64,000 bases of DNA from Persicaria tinctoria (GCA_037127255.1 JBANSL010000006.1:86414107-86478106); one strand, 5' to 3'. Positions 38,301-48,249 are shown, counted from the stretch's first letter. Translations and numbers: made by a program. The notes: generated by a model not told the origin, from the letters alone.

Positions 38301-38632
38301 AGAGGATCGGTATGGACTCGGTACAAGTGCTTTCTTGCTTCTTTCTCCTTTTTTTCGCCCGTTTCCGTCGTAGTTTTCTCTCAAGACCGGCATTGTTAGT
38401 ACAATATGTTCTATATTACCTATCTTACCTATCCTAAAATTCAAAAATAAAAAATAAAATTTTAAAATGAAAGGAAATAAAGCGGTTTGCCTCACGTAAG
38501 CGCTACCTTTAACGTCATTAGCCTGACGTGGTTACTTCAACTTCAATCCGGATCGGGAGGAGTTGGTGGATCCGGTGGCTCTGTTGGAGGAGATGGTGGT
38601 GGAACGTCCTTGGGCGGTACATCATAATAGGC
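35317..38632 (-). mobile_element. Element C non-coding 3' region
   Basis: 3.3 kb between the ORF at 38633-39957 and the 3' LTR. It is mostly AT-rich with A/T homopolymers. Near 38480-38530 the minus strand reads GTCAGGCTAATGACGTTAAA and then GCGCTTACGTGAGGCAAACC, a stretch resembling the leader-like GAGGCAACCC segments known downstream of coding DNA in Athila-type elements. No polymerase or integrase sequence is seen, so this copy is non-autonomous. Confidence 0.5.
37732..38163 (-). other. GC-rich block with a Pro/Ser-rich open frame in element C
   Basis: A 143-codon minus frame, very rich in Pro, Ser and His, lies in a GC-rich block of about 380 bp embedded in AT-rich retroelement DNA. Plus-strand frames of similar length also exist. 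The composition jump suggests captured host sequence. I recognise no domain. Confidence 0.3.
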
Positions 38633-39957
38633 CTACAAGTGACATGGTCCTTGCTCATTCATTTTGTTCTTCCTTGGAGCATATTTAATAGCCTCGCGAA
38701 TAAGATTGAGCCTTCCTGAGTAGACGTTCCAATCTTCAACACATTCATCTTTCCTTAGAAAGCACTCAGCAGGTGTGCTTTCCTCATATATAAACCTCTT
38801 CCTCTTCATTGAATTGACTTCTTGATGTTCTCCACCGTCATACACAAATAGTTGTATTGCATTGTTGAGTTCGGCGTACAATGGCGGAGGGGGAAGAGGT
38901 TCCTCGTCCTTGTCTTTTATCGCCTCATCTTTGATGTGCCACTTCGCAAGAACCCCATACTTGAATGCGACAGTCGATTGCCCGAAATCATCGGGAATCA
39001 TCTTCACCTCGAATGGTGAAGGTGGCGGTGGACTGGTAGTAATGGTGAAGCACGCTTGTTCATCATGAGAAAAGAGGTTAGGGATCATACCTAAGCTTAC
39101 CTGTGGCTCGGTAGGATCTTGACAGTTCTCTTCTAGGGGTTTCTCTTTCTATTCGAGCACTTCTTCCTCTTGTTGGGGTTCCTCATATGGCTCCTCCTGA
39201 AACGTCTCAGTACCAACATGCGAAAAGAGTTTAAAGAACATACCTAACCTTACCTGTAGCTCTGTAGGATCTTTGCAACTCTTTTCTTCCTCCTTAGGAC
39301 GCGCAATCGAATCGTCAAGAGCCTGAGTAGAGTCAGCACAAGTGTATGTTGACTCGGTTGGGATAGGTACCAACTCAACCTCATGCTCTTCTCCACCTAC
39401 AAGCTCGCAAAAAATAATGTTATCATATAAACCAACCTCATACCTATATGACGTCTCTATTGGTTCTGAGGATGCGTCTTGTGAAGGTGATTCTGACAAA
39501 TCATGCAGCTTATTCCATGCATCCAGTTGTTCACGCATGATTGCGTTGGTCTACATGATTCATCGTATTTCAGCGGCTTTAGCTTCTATTTGGCGTTGTA
39601 ATTATGCCATCTCAGCCTTCATCTACTTGATGGTTTCATCATCTAGGGATCGCCTACACTTTTCAGCGTCAACCACCGGTGATGGTTCATAATATTTTCC
39701 CAAGATAGCTGGCAAGGCCAATACGGGTCCCTGTGATCGTATTGAACATAATACCTCTTTTCTGGTTGATAGGACTCATATGGCTCTTGGGCTTTGGTTG
39801 AATCCTCGGAGGACTTCTTTGCTTTCCAAGTATCAAAATCAATGAAATCTTCATCCTCCTCATCAACCTCGGCTAGATAGCTCGCATACTCCTTTTTCAT
39901 TGATTGCCGTCTTTCTTGTTCAACCCTTGTTTCAAAATAATCATATGTGCACTGCAT
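38633..39957 (-). pseudogene. Element C protein gene, unrecognised, disrupted
   Basis: Three minus-strand segments belong to one decayed gene. 39957-39643 begins at an ATG and is acidic (EVDEEDEDFIDFDTW, then a Tyr-rich part). After a frameshift near 39660-39690, a coiled-coil-like stretch (AEMA, LQRQIEAKAAEI) crosses about five nonsense codons, each explicable as CAG, CAA or CGA turned into a stop. 39538-39152 and 39148-38633 then share one frame, broken only by a TAG at 39149-39151. Those two segments contain related units, DPTELQVRLGMFFKLFSH and DPTEPQVSLGMIPNLFSH, i.e. an internal duplication. There is no zinc knuckle, protease or polymerase motif. It may replace gag in this non-autonomous element. 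Function is unknown. Confidence 0.55.
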
Positions 39958-40039
39958 TTGGTACCTAATCTTGAAAACTCAACAAGTGCAAATATCAAAT
40001 AGCAAGGGCTTGGCACCAAGTCGGTACCGATGATGATGT

Positions 40040-40124
40040 AGGTCAAGATGGCCTTCTATGGGTCAAACAACGATCTTGATCCAGGCGACGACTCGAGGAC
40101 GAGTCGATTTCAAATGGAGGAGAA
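40040..40124 (+). pseudogene. 3' end of a retroelement coding region (truncated)
   Basis: The plus strand encodes DPGDDSRTSRFQMEEND directly before an LTR-like TGATGTC start, the same arrangement as the DSRTNPFQGKEDD stretch before the 3' LTR of the small element at 7742. The frame continues as KRKKKAPPWESLKKRR and stops near 40187. The rest of the element is missing upstream, where element C begins. Confidence 0.5.
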
Positions 40125-40995
40125 TGATGTCATCCTCAAGCGAAAGAAGAAGGCTCCACCTTGGGAGTCGTTGAAGAAACGACGTTAATTATTTTATTAT
40201 TTATATTTCTTATTTTTATATATATTCTATTTTTAGTAACTCCTATGTTAGTTGGAGTCTAATTATAGAATTGCTTATTTTTAGTATTTCTTAGTTAGAT
40301 TAAATAAGATGGTTAGGATTTTAGATTAAGTTTTATCTTCTAGGTTTATTTATCTTTAGGATTAAATTTCTATCTTTATCAACCTAAATTCTATCTTGCA
40401 CGGTAGAATTGGTTCTTAGGTTTTCTATTTAAACATTGTAGTTCTATTCAATTAAAGCAGATTGAATTAGAATTGAAGAAACCCTTAACGGATCTAGGGT
40501 TCTTCGATTATCAATCCCAAAAGTTATCTCGCTCTTGTTCTTAATATTTTCGGCCTTCACAAAATCATCACCATCACCTTGAATCAATTCGGCAAACCCT
40601 AGAACCAACCCCAAATCAGAAACCGTCGCAATAGGAGAAGGTCGAGCACTTGGCGCCACCCGCGAGCACATCCGCTCCCAGCGAGCGCAGGCGTCCAGCT
40701 TCGCAGGCGCAGGCGTCCGGACATCCCAGCACTCGCTCTTGCTCTCGCGCGCGCCCAGACGTTCCTCTCTCGTGAGCTCCTTCGCTACCAGCGAGCGCCC
40801 TCTCACCCGCGCTATCTCCCGCACACCCTGAGGACCTCAGTCCTGTGTGCCGAAGACCAGCCCCGACGCTCCCGAGCTCTGCGCACACCAGTCCCTTGTC
40901 TTCTCTCTTTCTCTCGCTACTTTCGTGTTATCTCTTGTTCAATTTCTTTCGTTTCATTCGTTCCAAATTCACTTACTTTGCAATTTGTTTACATG
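40125..40995 (+). repeat. LTR-like fragment (solo or truncated 3' LTR)
   Basis: It starts TGATGTCATCC after a purine-rich AAATGGAGGAGAA. It has a TATA-like TATTTAAA at 40426-40433 and a GC-rich leader-like part (40620-40900). The end near TTTACA at about 40992 is a guess, because neither a second LTR copy nor a primer-binding site is visible to its right. The reading frames at 40444-40888 on the minus strand are best explained by the GC-rich composition. Confidence 0.4.
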
Positions 40996-40999
40996 CGAT

Positions 41000-41500
41000 T
41001 TGGTGGCGAAACCGATTGATCAGCTTGGTACTTGTGGAATCAACCATCACGGTGGTTGACTCTTCAACACAGTCTTAATTAGCTAAACACTAATTAATTG
41101 TTTACGAAGGCGGATCCACTAGCGGAAGTTAACGAGGGGGTTTGTGCTGCTTGTTTGGAATTTAATTCCACTGCCATCGATTCCACCTTTTGGAAAGGTT
41201 AATTAGCATTTCGCTTGTTAATTAGTCAAGACTCACCCCGCTTGTTAATCAACCATCACGTTGGTGAATGCATGTCGAATGCTGGTTTTGCGGGTTGCTT
41301 ATTGTCTTGCTATTGTTTGTAAGGTTGTTGCCACTTGGAAGGCGGTCGATTTTATCTGGCAACTTTTGTTTCGATATCATAGATTTTTATGACCTCGTGA
41401 TATAAGAAGCTGGGTAGCGATGCGGTTTGTTGCTCGTGTATTCATTTCTTCTTATAAAAGGTGAAATCTTCTATGGTAGTTGGTGTGGCTTATTTTAGCA
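41000..41500. other. Intergenic region upstream of the first B3 gene
   Basis: It contains repeated ATCAACCATCACG(G/T)TGG stretches (near 41038 and 41260) and TTAATTAG-rich DNA. No gene is seen. A TATA-like TATAAAAG lies at 41453-41460, 41 bases before the ATG at 41501. Confidence 0.45.
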
Positions 41501-41906
41501 ATGACGTCCTCAATTCGAGTTGATATTCCAGGTGCATCCATTCCTCATGTTAGAGGTTTTAGACGGGATATAGTGGTGGAAGGACATTTATACAGGCTTG
41601 TAAGTGTTGTGTCTTTGTTTATTATTTAAGTTTACGTGTTGTTCATTCGTTAAGCTTTGCCTTGTCTTGTTGTAGCCTTTGCCCTATGTGTATTGTGATT
41701 ATGGGTACGAAGCTCTGGGATACGTCTATCTTTGGTCGCGAGCTGATGAAGAATTCATAGTGAGGGTGGAGCCTCTAGGTCTCAACTACTATTGGTTTAC
41801 ATCTGGGTGGCCTGAGTTTGTGGTTGCTAACAAACTGCGGAATGGTACTCGTTTGTTTTTCGAGTATGAAGGTCGGACACTCTTGTTTTTATGTTGTTGC
41901 TATTAA
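41501..41906 (+). CDS. B3-domain protein gene, small, two exons (possibly REM-like)
   Basis: Exon 1 (41501-41599, 33 codons) starts MTSSIRVDIPGASIPHVRGF and ends at a GTAAGT donor. The intron ends TTGTTGTAG, and exon 2 (41676-41906) continues in phase 0 to a TAA. The joined protein of about 109 residues has a B3-like layout: a first strand around LPLPYVYCDYGYEA, a hydrophobic middle (FIVRVEPLGLNYYWF) and the hallmark TSGWPEFVVANKLRNGTRLF followed by FEYEG. B3 domains bind DNA in plant transcription factors; REM members often occur in clusters, as here. The C-terminus (LLFLCCCY) is odd, and a further exon may have been lost. A TATA-like box precedes it. It could be a working short gene or a relic. 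Confidence 0.6.
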
Positions 41907-42207
41907 TCGTGGTCCTGATCAGAATGGTGATTTGGATTTTTCCGTTTGCTGATGATCTTTTAGGTTGGTGTTTCTCAGTGATGTGTTTGTTTTGTGCTCT
42001 CGTAATGCTGCAAATTGTTTTTTACGGAGGAATGTAATAAATTTTCTTTGTTGGTTTGATAGAAGTTAAAGTGTTTTCAGAAATAAAATCTGGTACTATT
42101 TTGAAAACTGAAAGTGATTTTCAGGGTTGTAAAGGTGAGGTAGTTTGATCAACATTTCAAAAAGAAATCTCCAGTGCTATAGATACGATGGAGATGTTTG
42201 CAGAATT
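41907..42207. other. Downstream region of the B3 gene
   Basis: No further frame is recognised. It leads into the 98-bp minisatellite. Confidence 0.4.
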
Positions 42208-42650
42208 GAAAGCAACCTCCAATGTCACACACGCCGAGGAGGTTGATCACTATCTAAAATTGTAATCTCCAGCGTTTCTCACGCGATGAAGATACTGGTT
42301 AAATTGAAAGCAATCTCCAGCATCCTCAACGCGGAGGTTGATCGCTATCTAAAATTGTAATCTCCAACGTTTCTCAATCGATGAAGATACTGTTAAATAG
42401 AAAGCAATCTCTAGCATCCTCAACGCGGAGGAGATTGATCAATATCTAAAACCGTAATCTTCAGCGTTTTTCTCGCAATGAAGATATTGGTTAAATTGAA
42501 AGCAATCTCCAGCGTCATCAACGCGGATGAGATTCGTCAATATCTAAAAACGTAATCTCCAACATTTTTTACACGATGGAGAAACTGGTTAAATTGAAAG
42601 AAATCTCCAGCATCCTCAATGCGGAGGAGATTGATGAATATCTATGGATC
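42208..42650. repeat. 98-bp minisatellite, about 4.5 units
   Basis: Units starting at GAAAGCAA/GAAAGAAA begin at 42208, 42306, 42400, 42498 and 42596, giving spacings of 98, 94, 98 and 98 bp. Most units contain CAATCTCCAGC, a short spacer with CCTCAACGCGGA, and GGAGATTG, so each can form a small hairpin. A second part of the unit reads GTAATCTCCA-x-CGTTT with CGATGAAGATAC. Confidence 0.9.
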
Positions 42651-42823
42651 ACTAACATGGTAGACTTTATAATAATAAAGATGGTAGCATAATGGATTAG
42701 TCGAGCGATTTTTAATAAAAAGAACGAGTTATAAATCGTTGCTCAGTGGTCCATCATATTGAGCGGCTTCTATCTCTTCTTCGATGTCATTTCCTTCTTT
42801 GTCAAGAAAGTGGACCTTGAACC

Positions 42824-43105
42824 TTATTTCTCTGAGGTGGTGAATGATATGGTCTTACCTATGTCGATTCCCTGGGATTGGATGAAGTCTTTCCATCCTT
42901 GTGTTACCCATAGTGAAAGGTAGTGACAATCTGCAATGTGGACAGGGAAATTTGGTAATGTGCGAGTTGATAAAAGAATTCGCTCTGGTACCTGAGTTTC
43001 GAATTTTTCGCCGAAACTTTAGGGTAGCATCTTGCGTAGATACTGCTCCTCGCCATCTAAGTAGATTTCGAAGGTAAAAGAGGTGTTTGAACCTTGGGCT
43101 TCCAT
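42824..43105 (-). pseudogene. B3-domain pseudogene, minus strand
   Basis: From ATG at 43105 the frame reads MEAQGSNTSFTFEIYLDGEE, meets a TAA, and continues in the same frame with FETQVPERILL, then LSLWVTQGWKDFIQSQGID and IGKTISF before TAA at 42824-42826. The VTQGWKDFIQSQGIDIGKTI part matches the C-terminal half of a B3 domain (GW-x-x-F-x-x-x-x-x-L/I-x-x-G). The internal stop makes it a probable pseudogene. It is inverted relative to the other B3 copies in the cluster. Confidence 0.6.
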
Positions 43106-43477
43106 TTCTTTGTTGTAGGTGATGGTTATACATAGGCTGAGTAGTCTTTTTATAACAGTGAGGGAAATGTTCAATGTAGCTATTCATAATGTGGTTGCTA
43201 GGATTGGTTGAACTTTCTTATGACTGACATGCTTGTTTATTGATTTGAAATATGCAGACGGATCGGCAGGATTCTGAATAGATTCTTTCCATGTGTAGAC
43301 AATGCAGAGTGCCTTGGGAACTCTTGATTCAGGTCCCCTTCCTCGTTCAGTGCACACAATAAATGTTGGTGCAGAATACATGGTCTGTACTGCTACGATT
43401 GTGATATATAAAGGTGTGGGATTGTTGTTTGTAATTCATTCAGTCACTAGTTTTGTTTTGTTTTTTTATCTTGGTAG

Positions 43478-43731
43478 AGGAAGAGATGTATGGTAATGTC
43501 GTGTCTGATCGCGTTTGCTTGGTATCTTCGAGTGGGAAAGAATTTCGTGTTCGAGTTTCCAATGATATCCTTAACCGCTGGTGGTTAACTAAAGGTTGAA
43601 ATAATTTTGCGATTAACAATGACGTTCGCATTAGAGACGAAATGGTGTTTTTAAAAAATGTAGTAGGGCACCGCTTTAAAGTTCCCGCCCTTGAGGATGA
43701 GAATTATTATAATAAAATGGCACGATGGTAG
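43478..43731 (+). pseudogene. B3-domain pseudogene exon
   Basis: After a splice-acceptor-like TTTTTTATCTTGGTAG, the frame reads EEMYGNVVSDRVCLVSSSGK, then EFRVRVSND, LNRWWLTKG, a TGA at 43597-43599 where B3 domains normally have Trp (KGW), then NNFAINNDVRIRDEMVFLK and a stop at 43729-43731. One base change (TGG to TGA) explains the break. The domain layout is the same as the copy at 44175. Confidence 0.62.
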
Positions 43732-44174
43732 CCATGGGTTTGTAATAGAATAGATTCGTTTATTCTGCCCTTGTCTATCTGGCTTTCTATGTTTGATGTT
43801 GCTTTGTTGTTTTAGTCGCAGGGTGTTTTGCTCTGCTTTTTCGTGAAACATTGTTGTTTTGGAGTAAACTTTTGAAATTTGCGCACGATATGATTGTATA
43901 TATGTTCTACTAATTGTTTGTAAGCTAGAAATGACTATTCCCTGACTTGACGTGGGCGGTCAGGGTGGTAGGGTGGTGTCCTGATCTTTTGCCACTTGTC
44001 CTGCATGCAGAACATCTTGGAAAAATTTGGACTAAGGTGATCTTTTTGTACGGTGTATCACTAAAATACCAACCACAAATGGTTTTCATTATCAATATAT
44101 ATGAGAGCATGGGGTGTGTGTCGTCTTATCGTCTTTGCTTGTTGTTGTTGTTTTCTGGACTGGAGTGAGGTGCA

Positions 44175-44570
44175 ATGACTTCTTCTAATCCGAGTGATCG
44201 AGATTTTTTCCATTCCATTGATTATGAGCAAAAGCTTGAATATTTGGTAGTTCCTTCAACCCTTTATATGTGGTTTTTGTACTATTGGGCTTTTTCAATA
44301 GAGTTTCGCTTTGATTTTCTGCAGCTGCTTCCGGATTCCTTTGGTATTATGTATGGTCGTGGGGTGTCGAACCATGTTTTATTGGTTTCCCCTACTGGGC
44401 GAGTGTTTTGTGTGAGGGTGTTTCGGGAGAGTCAGGGTCGTTATTTCCTGACTAAAGGTTGGCGTGCATTTGCGAAAAATAGTTAGATACGTGATGGCGC
44501 ATCCCTGGTTATTTTTAAGTATGAAGAAGGTCATCGCTATACAATCATCGTCCTGGAAGCGAGTTATTGA
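44175..44570 (+). pseudogene. B3-domain gene with one in-frame stop
   Basis: ATG at 44175 opens a frame with an N-terminal stretch, then LPDSFGIMYGRGVSNHVLLV, SPTGRVFCVRVF, and RYFLTKGWRAFAKNS, a typical B3 domain. A TAG at 44484-44486 interrupts it, and the same frame then continues with IRDGASLVIFKYEEGHRYTI to a TGA at 44568-44570. Since DGASLVIFKYEEG is the expected end of a B3 fold, the TAG looks like a single nonsense mutation within a complete domain. DNA binding is the family role. No TATA or upstream exon is obvious. Confidence 0.65.
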
Positions 44571-44786
44571 GTTGCGAAGCATCAATGATATTGTGTTTCT
44601 TGTTCGATCTTGCACAACAGTTTCGTTTTTAATTGTTTGTATCTTATCCATCTGTTGTTGTCTGAATGTTTATTTTTGAGCATTTTGTTCTTTGTTTTAA
44701 TCTATTATACAACGAACGTATCGTGTTTATCTTTGAGGGGCTTATTTTTTAGCATTTTGTTCTTTGTTTGAATCTATTATTCACCA

Positions 44787-45080
44787 TAGAGGCTTGTTTG
44801 CACATCCGTGTTCGAAAGACACGCGATTGCTAAATTTATTTATTCTTCGTAGAGGCTTGTTTGCACATCCATGTTCGAAAGACACGGGATTGCTAAATTT
44901 ATTCTCCGTAGAGGCTTGTTTTCACATCCATGTTCGAAAGACATGCGATCGCTAAATTTATTCTCCGTAGAGGCTTTTTTGCACATTCGTGTTCGAAAGA
45001 CACGCGATTGCTAAATTTATTCCCCATAGAGGCTCGTTTTCACATTCGTGTTTGAAAGACACGCAATTGCTAAATTTATG
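44787..45080. repeat. 59-bp tandem repeat, five units
   Basis: Units beginning TAGAGGCT(T/C)G start at 44787, 44850, 44909, 44968 and 45027 (spacings 63, 59, 59, 59). Each contains CACAT(C/T)C(A/G)TGTTCGAAAGACA and TTGCTAAATTTATT. The reading frames across it are repeat by-products. Confidence 0.93.
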
Positions 45081-45138
45081 TGTAACAATGACCATATTTA
45101 GGTTTGGAACTTTCACATTCTGTTTTTTTTTTGTTTTT

Positions 45139-45412
45139 AAATTATTCGACGGTATCGCTGAATTATTCGATCATATTGACGGATTATGCGATGGTATCGA
45201 TGTATTTTTCAAATCGGCTAGCGTCCTGAAACCGCCACTAACTTTTTACCTAAAAATTATTCAATGGTATCGCTTGATTATTCGATCGTATCGCTTGATT
45301 ATTCGATGGTACAGCTTGATTATTCGATGGTGTTGTAGGGTTATAACTAAAAATTATTCGATGGTATCACATGATTATTCGATAGTATCAATGTATTTTT
45401 CAATCGTACGAC
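45139..45412. repeat. Left array of ATTATTCGATGGTATCG motif
   Basis: About ten imperfect copies of a roughly 21-bp unit, ATTATTCGATGGTATCGCTTG, lie on the plus strand, with a spacer near 45205-45255. The opposite orientation of the same unit fills 47779-48155. Confidence 0.85.
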
Positions 45413-46380
45413 CGGCAACATAAAAAAACACATTTCATGAAGCACAAAATCGGTCCATACATATGAATAATTAGGATTTCCCCCGAATATCTCTTTTAAT
45501 CGAGCAATTAAATCAATTGATTAATTGCAAACAAAAAGGATTTCAACTAATCACAAACCCTAAACTCCAAATCCACCACCAGCCGATCCACCACCATCGG
45601 AAAACCTCCCCGGCTGCAGATCCACCACTAGGGAGTCGCTCATGGCTTGCCCATGGATTCAAATCGCCGCCGCCTTCAAATCTCCGCCTTCGAAAAACCT
45701 CAGCCTTTGAAAAACCTCAGCCATCTTGTCCATGGCTTCCTCGCCGGCGCCCAGATCTTGCCCATAGCTTCCTTGCTTGCAAGAAGTTGGAATTGGAAGA
45801 AAAACAAGAGTAAACAGCAGTAAACCTCGTCGGCGCCCAAATCGATCTTATGATGCTCACGACTTCGATCACTCAAGCAGTCCTCTGCGCATTCACCAAA
45901 TCGCTCTCGCCAACGACAACATGCAAGCGACGACGAAGGGATGGATGAAAGGAGGAGTTACGTAGACACGATGGAGGGGTGTAGACACCATCTTCATCGC
46001 CGACGAGGAAGTACAGATCGAGATCGATCCAACCCGTGGAGGGTTGATCCTATTCGATCGGTAGGACTTGGCAGTCGCAGGCGGGCGATCCAGCGCTTGG
46101 GACTCGGTAATCGAATGCGGACGCCGACGCTTGGCACTCCGGCAGTCGAAGGGACTCGGCAATCGAAGGCGGACTCTGGCGGTTGGCACTCCGGCAGTCG
46201 AAAGCGGACCCCATGCTTCAAGATCCTCCGTCGCCGCCATTTTCAAACCACCCGATCGTATCCTCTTCTCTTTCTCTATTCTATAAGGTTGAAAACTAAA
46301 AACGGCAGAATGTTGGTAGGGGTACACGTGCTCTTATTGAAATGGGGGGGGGGGGGGTGTGGTTTTTCCATTTTTATTTT
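45413..46380. other. Spacer with GC-rich, gene-like segment
   Basis: AT-rich at first; from about 45555 to 46250 it becomes GC-rich with CAAACCCTAAAC near 45556, typical of plant 5' leader sequence. A 57-bp near-duplication (GGCACTCCGGCAGTCGAA, near 46133 and 46188) lies in it. Several frames on both strands are open, and none matches a domain I know. Confidence 0.4.
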
Positions 46381-46472
46381 CAATTAATAAAAATAATGAA
46401 TTAATCTCAACCATTCAATTCCTCTAAATCAACGACTCAGATGTGTTCACATGATACACGTTAATGGTTGAG

Positions 46473-46534
<62 letters not shown>

Positions 46535-46638
46535 AGATCATATGTACTCAAGGCTTATTGTGTATCATGTGAACACATCTTGACCGTTGATCTAGAGAAA
46601 TCCGATGGCTGAGATTATTCTATATTTTTTATTAATTG
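46381..46638. mobile_element. MITE-like inverted repeat with TA/GA microsatellite core
   Basis: The left arm CAATTAATAAAAATAATG, then TTAATCTCAACCATTCAAT and GATGTGTTCACATGATACAC, is repeated in inverted order by the right arm ending at 46638. The arms of roughly 90-100 bp flank (TA)n at about 46473-46498 and (GA)n at about 46499-46531. A related half-copy is at about 48250-48338. Confidence 0.7.
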
Positions 46639-46659
46639 AAAATTAAAATAAATACTCCC

Positions 46660-46790
46660 TCCGTTTGGATTTATTTGATGTTTTAGATGAATGCACAAAG
46701 ATTAAGAAATACTCCTTTCACATTTAAATACCCCATAAAATAATTTTTATTCCATCATCACATTTATTATGGACAAATGTAATTGGTTAA
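46660..46790. mobile_element. Stowaway-like MITE end (truncated)
   Basis: TACTCCCTCCGT followed by TTGGATTTATTTGATG is the familiar Stowaway/Tc1-mariner MITE terminus. No matching ACGGAGGGAG end is visible to the right, so only one end is supported. Confidence 0.45.
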
Positions 46791-47778
46791 ACATTAAAAA
46801 ATCGCGCCTCTGCCAGAAAGAAAAGAGAAAGTGAAGGAGTGGTGATCGATCAGGGCCAGTGAAAGCGATTCCGACTAGGGCTTCGACTCCTCTCTCTCTC
46901 TCTTTCATTGAAGGTGCGACGAAGGCGGGCAACGACTGCGAAGGAGGCGAAGGCACATCGGGCGATTGCGAAGGGCGATGGCTCCCATCAAAGATGGCGG
47001 AGGGAGAGGTGATGGTAGGCGAAGAAGGCGACGACTCTTGCGATGGCAGGTGATGGCAGGTGAGGGGTGCGGTACCGACTACCGAGTAATCAGAGCCCAT
47101 GACGCAGTCCAGCCCTCTAGCAGCCTAACCGAGCCCATGACGCAGCACCCCGAGTCGCCGACCAGGTTCGTTCTTCATCTGAATCCTTCGATCTATCCTT
47201 CTTGGTTGACATTGTTGTGTCCAAGCCCTATATCAAGGGTTGATTGTACATTTGATTTTGGTATGCGATAGAGACCAGAATCCAGATCGGTTGTGATGTA
47301 TTGTTTAGCGTTTTTTATTTTGATTTTGGTACAAACAAGGCTTGATTTTATTGGATTCAGATTGAATACAAAAATCGCTCTTCCTTAATCGTTAGTGTTT
47401 AATTTACAGTATTGAATATTCAAATTCATATATTCACTTCTTTCTTTGCCTAATTTTGATTTGGATGTTTGAAGAACCTAAATTATGGGGTGCAGTACTG
47501 TTGTTGCTTGATACGGGGCAAATGGGATGAACTAGAATTTGATTTTCGAATGAAATTTGAAGCCCTTGAGTTGTAGGTGTGGGCTCAACTTTCACCGACG
47601 TTATTGTATAAGGGGGAAATCAAAATTGCAGATCATTCTAGATTGGTATATGGATATGTTTGTAGTTGTAACATTTGCATCGGTTAGTATTCGGGAGAAA
47701 ATCCGAATTATTCGCATGTATCGATCAATTCTATGCTTCCTAAGATGGGTTTTTGCGGTTATATGAATGAAAAATGTC
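46791..47778. other. Gene-like GC-rich segment then AT-rich DNA, unassigned
   Basis: 46850-47170 is GC-rich with a short CT microsatellite (about 46890-46906) and a duplicated CCCATGACGCAG (near 47096 and 47133). 47170-47778 is AT-rich and intron-like. No domain is recognised in any frame. Confidence 0.35.
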
Positions 47779-48155
47779 TCGATACCATCGAATAATCATG
47801 TGATATCAACGAATAATTCAGCGATACTATCGAATAATTTTTATTTATTTGTTAAAATGACACAAGTATCCGAATAATCAAGCGATATCATCAAATAATC
47901 AAGTGATACCATAGAATAATGAAGCACTACTATCGAATAATTTGTAGAAAATCAAGCGATATTATGCAATAATCCATCGATATTATGCAATAATCCATCG
48001 ATACTATTGCATAATCCATTGATACGGTCAAATAATTCAGTGATACTATCGAATAGTTCGAAGAAAAAAATAACCGCCCCATCATGTGGCAAGTGGATAT
48101 CATCGAATAATCCATCGATACGATCAAATAATCCAGATATACCATCGAATAATTT
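47779..48155. repeat. Right array of the motif, inverted relative to 45139-45412
   Basis: More than ten copies of CGATACCATCGAATAATCAA-type units, the reverse complement of the left array. The outer edge ends ATACCATCGAATAATTT, mirroring the left outer edge AAATTATTCGACGGTAT. The pair may be the terminal inverted repeats of one element of about 3 kb. Confidence 0.85.
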
Positions 48156-48249
48156 CAAGAGAGTGCATCACACACGCTCCCAATTCAGCAAGTGGGTAAG
48201 AAAAAACGTGGGTCCCCTGATTTTTAATTAAAAAAAAAGCTAAAATTGC

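Noticed and set aside
41114..41124. GGATCCACTAG, identical to a cloning-vector polylinker stretch
   Set aside because: The flanks do not continue as vector sequence, so an 11-base chance match in plant DNA is more likely.
42208..45080. CRISPR-like arrays
   Set aside because: The 98-bp and 59-bp repeats are contiguous tandem units without unique spacers, and the genome is eukaryotic.
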